From NCBI GenBank assembly GCA_964631125.1, contig CAZVYN010000014.1:1-60737 (forward strand): a DNA stretch of 60,737 nucleotides, given 5' to 3'. Source of the stretch: CAZVYN01 sp964631125 (GTDB lineage: Bacteria; Eisenbacteria; RBG-16-71-46; CAIMUX01). Shown here in pieces: positions 58,200 through 60,737 of the stretch; the first letter of the stretch is position 1, and the number at the start of each line of letters is the position of its first letter. Made by a program: the position numbers and the translations under genes. The notes beneath the pieces were generated by a model that was not told where the DNA came from, ran no database searches, and worked only from the letters and a program-made list of their open reading frames with translations.

Positions 58200-60701
58200 A
58201 TGCGTTGGATTCACAGGGATGGCTTCCGTCTGCTTGCCTTCGGGGTCGTGGCCGTCGTCTTGGCGACGGTGGGAATTTCCGCCTGCGGCAGCGACCACGA
58301 CTACGACGCGGTCCAGAATCCGCGCGACCCGGCCAACGGCGGGCTTGCGCCGCCGGTCCCCAGCCGTCTGGCGGCCCGAGTCGCTTCCCGGGAGGTGCAG
58401 CTGACCTGGGAACTGTCCGATTCGACCTCGGTGGCTCAGATCCTGCGCTATCGGATCTACCAGCGCGTCCCGTCCGGCGAACTCTCCCTCGTGGACTCGA
58501 GCGACACCGGAACGGCGACCGTGCGCGGCCTGCTGAATGGGCAGGGATATTTCTTCTCAGCCAGCACTGTCCTCCTCAACGGACTGGAGGGACGACGGTC
58601 GTTCGAAGTGGGGGCGACTCCTGATCTCTTCGGCTTCACCATCGACGACGGGCGACCGGTCACCAATTCGGTCTCCGTGAGGCTGTCGTTCCAGGCGCCG
58701 GTCGGCACCGCCGGCGTCAGGATCGCGAACGACACCGACCCGGCCACCGCGCCGATCTTGCCGTACGCGCCGACGCGGACCTGGCTGCTCCCGCCCGGCG
58801 ACGGGCCGAAGCGAGTCCACGCGCGTCTGGTCGACGGCGCCGGCAACTCGTCCGACATGATCACCGCCGAGATCCGCCTCGACACCCGCGCCGAGATCGA
58901 GAGCATCACATTCAGCCCGACATCGGCCGTCCCCGGGCAGACGCTGCGGATCCGGCTGGACGCGAACGAGCCGAACGGCGCCGCGACCGCCCGGCTCGGT
59001 AACGCTCGGGACCTTTCTCTACGAGACGACGGCGCGGGCGGAGACGCACTCGCGGACGACGGCGTCTACTCGCTCGACTACGTCATCGAAGAGGATGTCG
59101 AGTTGCGCGAGGTGTTGGTCACGGCGGAATTCGTCGACGAGGCGGGCAACAGCGCGCCCGAACGAGTCTCCACCGATCGACTGACGGTCCACAAGGATCC
59201 GGAGGCGGTGGTTCTCCAACTGCCGACCTCTCCCGGACCCCAGTCGCTCGCCTTGCAATGGAGTCAGGCCTCGGATGCGGCGCGGTTCTCGTCTTACCGC
59301 GTCTACCGCAGTCGGATCGCCGGAGTGAACTCCGACCCCGCGCGTGAGCGGATCCACGAGACGACCAGCCGCTCGTCGACCACGTACACCGACGACGGGT
59401 TGGACCCGAACCGCACCTACTTCTATCGCGTGGCGGTCGTCGATCCGTTCGGCGCTGAGTTCTTCTCCAACGAGCAGTCGGCGCGCCCTCGCACGAACGA
59501 CGCGCCGGAGCCGGTCGTGCTCGCCGCCCCGACCCTCGTGACCGACAATTCCGTCACGTTGACCTACTCGCAGAGCACCGCCGAGGACTTCTCGCAGTAC
59601 CGGATCTACCGCGCCGAGCAGGCCGATGTCGACTCGGATCCGCAGCGGCGTTTGATCCGCACCGTCACCAATCGTACGGAGACCCGTGTGACCGATAGCG
59701 ACGAGTTGGAGCAGAACTTCACCTACTACTATCAGGTGCATGTGGCGGACGACCTCGGCGCGGTGGGGAAGAGCAACGTCGTCAGCGCGCGCATCTTGGA
59801 TTTGCCTCCCAACGCGGTCGATCTGAACGCTCCGTCGAGCGTCGGAGAGACGACGATCCTGCTCGACTGGGGGATCAACAACGAGCTCGACTTCGCTCGC
59901 TACGATCTGAGGCGTTCCACCAACGCCGGCGTCTCGCCGTCCACGCCCCTGCTCGTGAGCTTCACGACGAAAGAGGTGACGAGCTACCTGGACACCGGGT
60001 TGATCGAGAACACGGAGTACTTCTATCGCCTCTTTGTCGTCGACCAGGCGGGCGGCGTTTCGGGCAGCAACGAGCGTCGTCAGAAGACCGAGAACGCGGA
60101 TCCCACCGCGGTGGTCTTGGCCGCGCCGACCGAGCAGACCGGAGCGGCCACGCCGACGCTCTCGCTCACCTGGTCGCAGTCGTCGGTCCATGACTTCGAG
60201 TCGTACCGTCTCTATCGCGACACCGCCGCGTCGGTGAGTGAAACCTCCACGTTGGTGCGGCAGATCGATCTCCCGAACGTACTGGCCTTCACTGACGCCG
60301 GGTTGATCGACAACACGCGGTACTACTATCGGGTCTTCGTCGTGGACGACGCCGCGGGAAGCACCGGCTCGAACGAACAGTCGGTCGTCACGGCGAACCG
60401 TCCTCCGCGCCCGGTCACGCTGAACGTGAGCGGCACGACGGCGCGGAGCATCAGTCTGTCCTGGACCCAGAACACCAATCCAGATTTCGCCGAGTACCGG
60501 CTCTTGCAGGGAACGTCGAGCACCAGCTTTCCGACGGTGGTTTCGTCCTTCCCCCAACGAGAGCAGAACGGTCACACGGTCTTCGTCGCGGAAGGAGACT
60601 CGACGGTCTACTTCTTCAAGGTCGAGACCTACGACCAGTCGATCTCGTCGAGTCAGAGGTTGAAGACCGATTCGAACGTCGTCAGCGCCAGAGCTGAGTA
60701 A
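58200..60701 (+). CDS. Large lipoprotein with multiple fibronectin type III repeats
   Basis: The 833-residue product has a signal peptide with lipobox ISAC (Cys 30), then at least five Fn3-type modules of roughly 90-100 residues. Each has a variant of YRIYRA, a Thr/Asp strand turn and a YYYRVFVVDDAAG-like closing strand, with linker text such as NRPPRPVTLNVSG. A short Ig-like segment (about 205-350) precedes the last group. AAGGAG lies 6 nt before the ATG. It is the last gene before the scaffold end and probably a surface adhesin or structural protein. Confidence 0.82.
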   Translation: MRWIHRDGFRLLAFGVVAVVLATVGISACGSDHDYDAVQNPRDPANGGLAPPVPSRLAARVASREVQLTWELSDSTSVAQILRYRIYQRVPSGELSLVDSSDTGTATVRGLLNGQGYFFSASTVLLNGLEGRRSFEVGATPDLFGFTIDDGRPVTNSVSVRLSFQAPVGTAGVRIANDTDPATAPILPYAPTRTWLLPPGDGPKRVHARLVDGAGNSSDMITAEIRLDTRAEIESITFSPTSAVPGQTLRIRLDANEPNGAATARLGNARDLSLRDDGAGGDALADDGVYSLDYVIEEDVELREVLVTAEFVDEAGNSAPERVSTDRLTVHKDPEAVVLQLPTSPGPQSLALQWSQASDAARFSSYRVYRSRIAGVNSDPARERIHETTSRSSTTYTDDGLDPNRTYFYRVAVVDPFGAEFFSNEQSARPRTNDAPEPVVLAAPTLVTDNSVTLTYSQSTAEDFSQYRIYRAEQADVDSDPQRRLIRTVTNRTETRVTDSDELEQNFTYYYQVHVADDLGAVGKSNVVSARILDLPPNAVDLNAPSSVGETTILLDWGINNELDFARYDLRRSTNAGVSPSTPLLVSFTTKEVTSYLDTGLIENTEYFYRLFVVDQAGGVSGSNERRQKTENADPTAVVLAAPTEQTGAATPTLSLTWSQSSVHDFESYRLYRDTAASVSETSTLVRQIDLPNVLAFTDAGLIDNTRYYYRVFVVDDAAGSTGSNEQSVVTANRPPRPVTLNVSGTTARSISLSWTQNTNPDFAEYRLLQGTSSTSFPTVVSSFPQREQNGHTVFVAEGDSTVYFFKVETYDQSISSSQRLKTDSNVVSARAE

Positions 60702-60737
60702 CGGCTCAACATGACACGGCTCGACATGACACGGCTC
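60702..60737. repeat. Tandem 15-bp repeat at the scaffold end
   Basis: Two near-identical copies of CGGCTCAACATGACA (second copy with G for A at the seventh base) lie at 60702-60716 and 60717-60731. A third begins and is cut by the end of the sequence. The array starts right after the lipoprotein stop and may have stopped the assembly here. Confidence 0.8.

Overview
The window looks like one scaffold of a metagenome-assembled, GC-rich, didermic bacterium. It carries a run of exactly 100 N at 24458-24557 and a probable chimeric join near 1296-1331. Lipoproteins, beta-barrel proteins, a Wza/Wzc export pair and FlgD/type-IX-like C-terminal tails on secreted proteins indicate an outer membrane and fit the FCB side of the tree. 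A candidate phylum such as Eisenbacteria is possible, but this is inference. Three tRNA synthetases (PheT, HisS, ProS) are of the archaeal/eukaryotic-like type.

Layout. 1-2960: the C-terminal part of an RND efflux pump runs in frame into an N-terminally truncated archaeal-type pheT across a 12-bp repeat; I read this as an assembly chimera. 2957-9213 (minus strand): barrel protein, lipoprotein, tRNA-Leu and murB, then tyrA-mrp-trmB-dCMP deaminase-clpP, with tRNA-Ala on the plus strand between the two groups. 9319-11330: site-2 protease and glycosyltransferase. 11332-18177: a candidate sigma-54 signalling locus. It holds a GAF/AAA+/Fis activator, a sigma-54-type promoter driving a 19-codon hydrophobic micro-ORF, a 1141-residue kinase-STAND-TPR protein, and a second sigma-54-type promoter driving a ZU5-like lipoprotein. 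18307-20852: pilT plus a DUF4388 protein with a dead PilT-like domain. 20945-24868: hutH-hisS and an outer-membrane protein interrupted by the N gap. 24906-30106: glycosyltransferase (minus), then an S55 peptidase overlapping a propeller/Fn3 protein. 30237-34531 (minus): proS, a secreted sorting-tail protein and a LysM lytic transglycosylase. 34671-39291: a GldA/F/G-like ABC operon ending in a DUF4340 protein. 39422-45846: a basic Asn/Thr/Lys-rich protein, cutA, a SAM hydrolase, a PHP hydrolase, cvpA, an AI-2E-family transporter, a macro-domain protein and a YIP1 protein. 45975-60701: an exopolysaccharide cluster with a CapD/WbpM-type enzyme fused to a degraded glycosyl-phosphate transferase, Wza, Wzc/BY-kinase, exosortase, EpsI, a membrane protein, a TPR lipoprotein, an O-antigen-ligase-like polymerase, a PEGA protein and a large Fn3 lipoprotein.

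Most genes sit in tight operons with ATGA/GTGA start-stop overlaps. Recognisable housekeeping promoters are of the TTGACC-N17-TA type. The part most worth following up is 11332-18177, where a sigma-54 activator lies beside two matching promoters, one feeding a tiny membrane peptide. The exopolysaccharide/exosortase operon is the other large coherent system.
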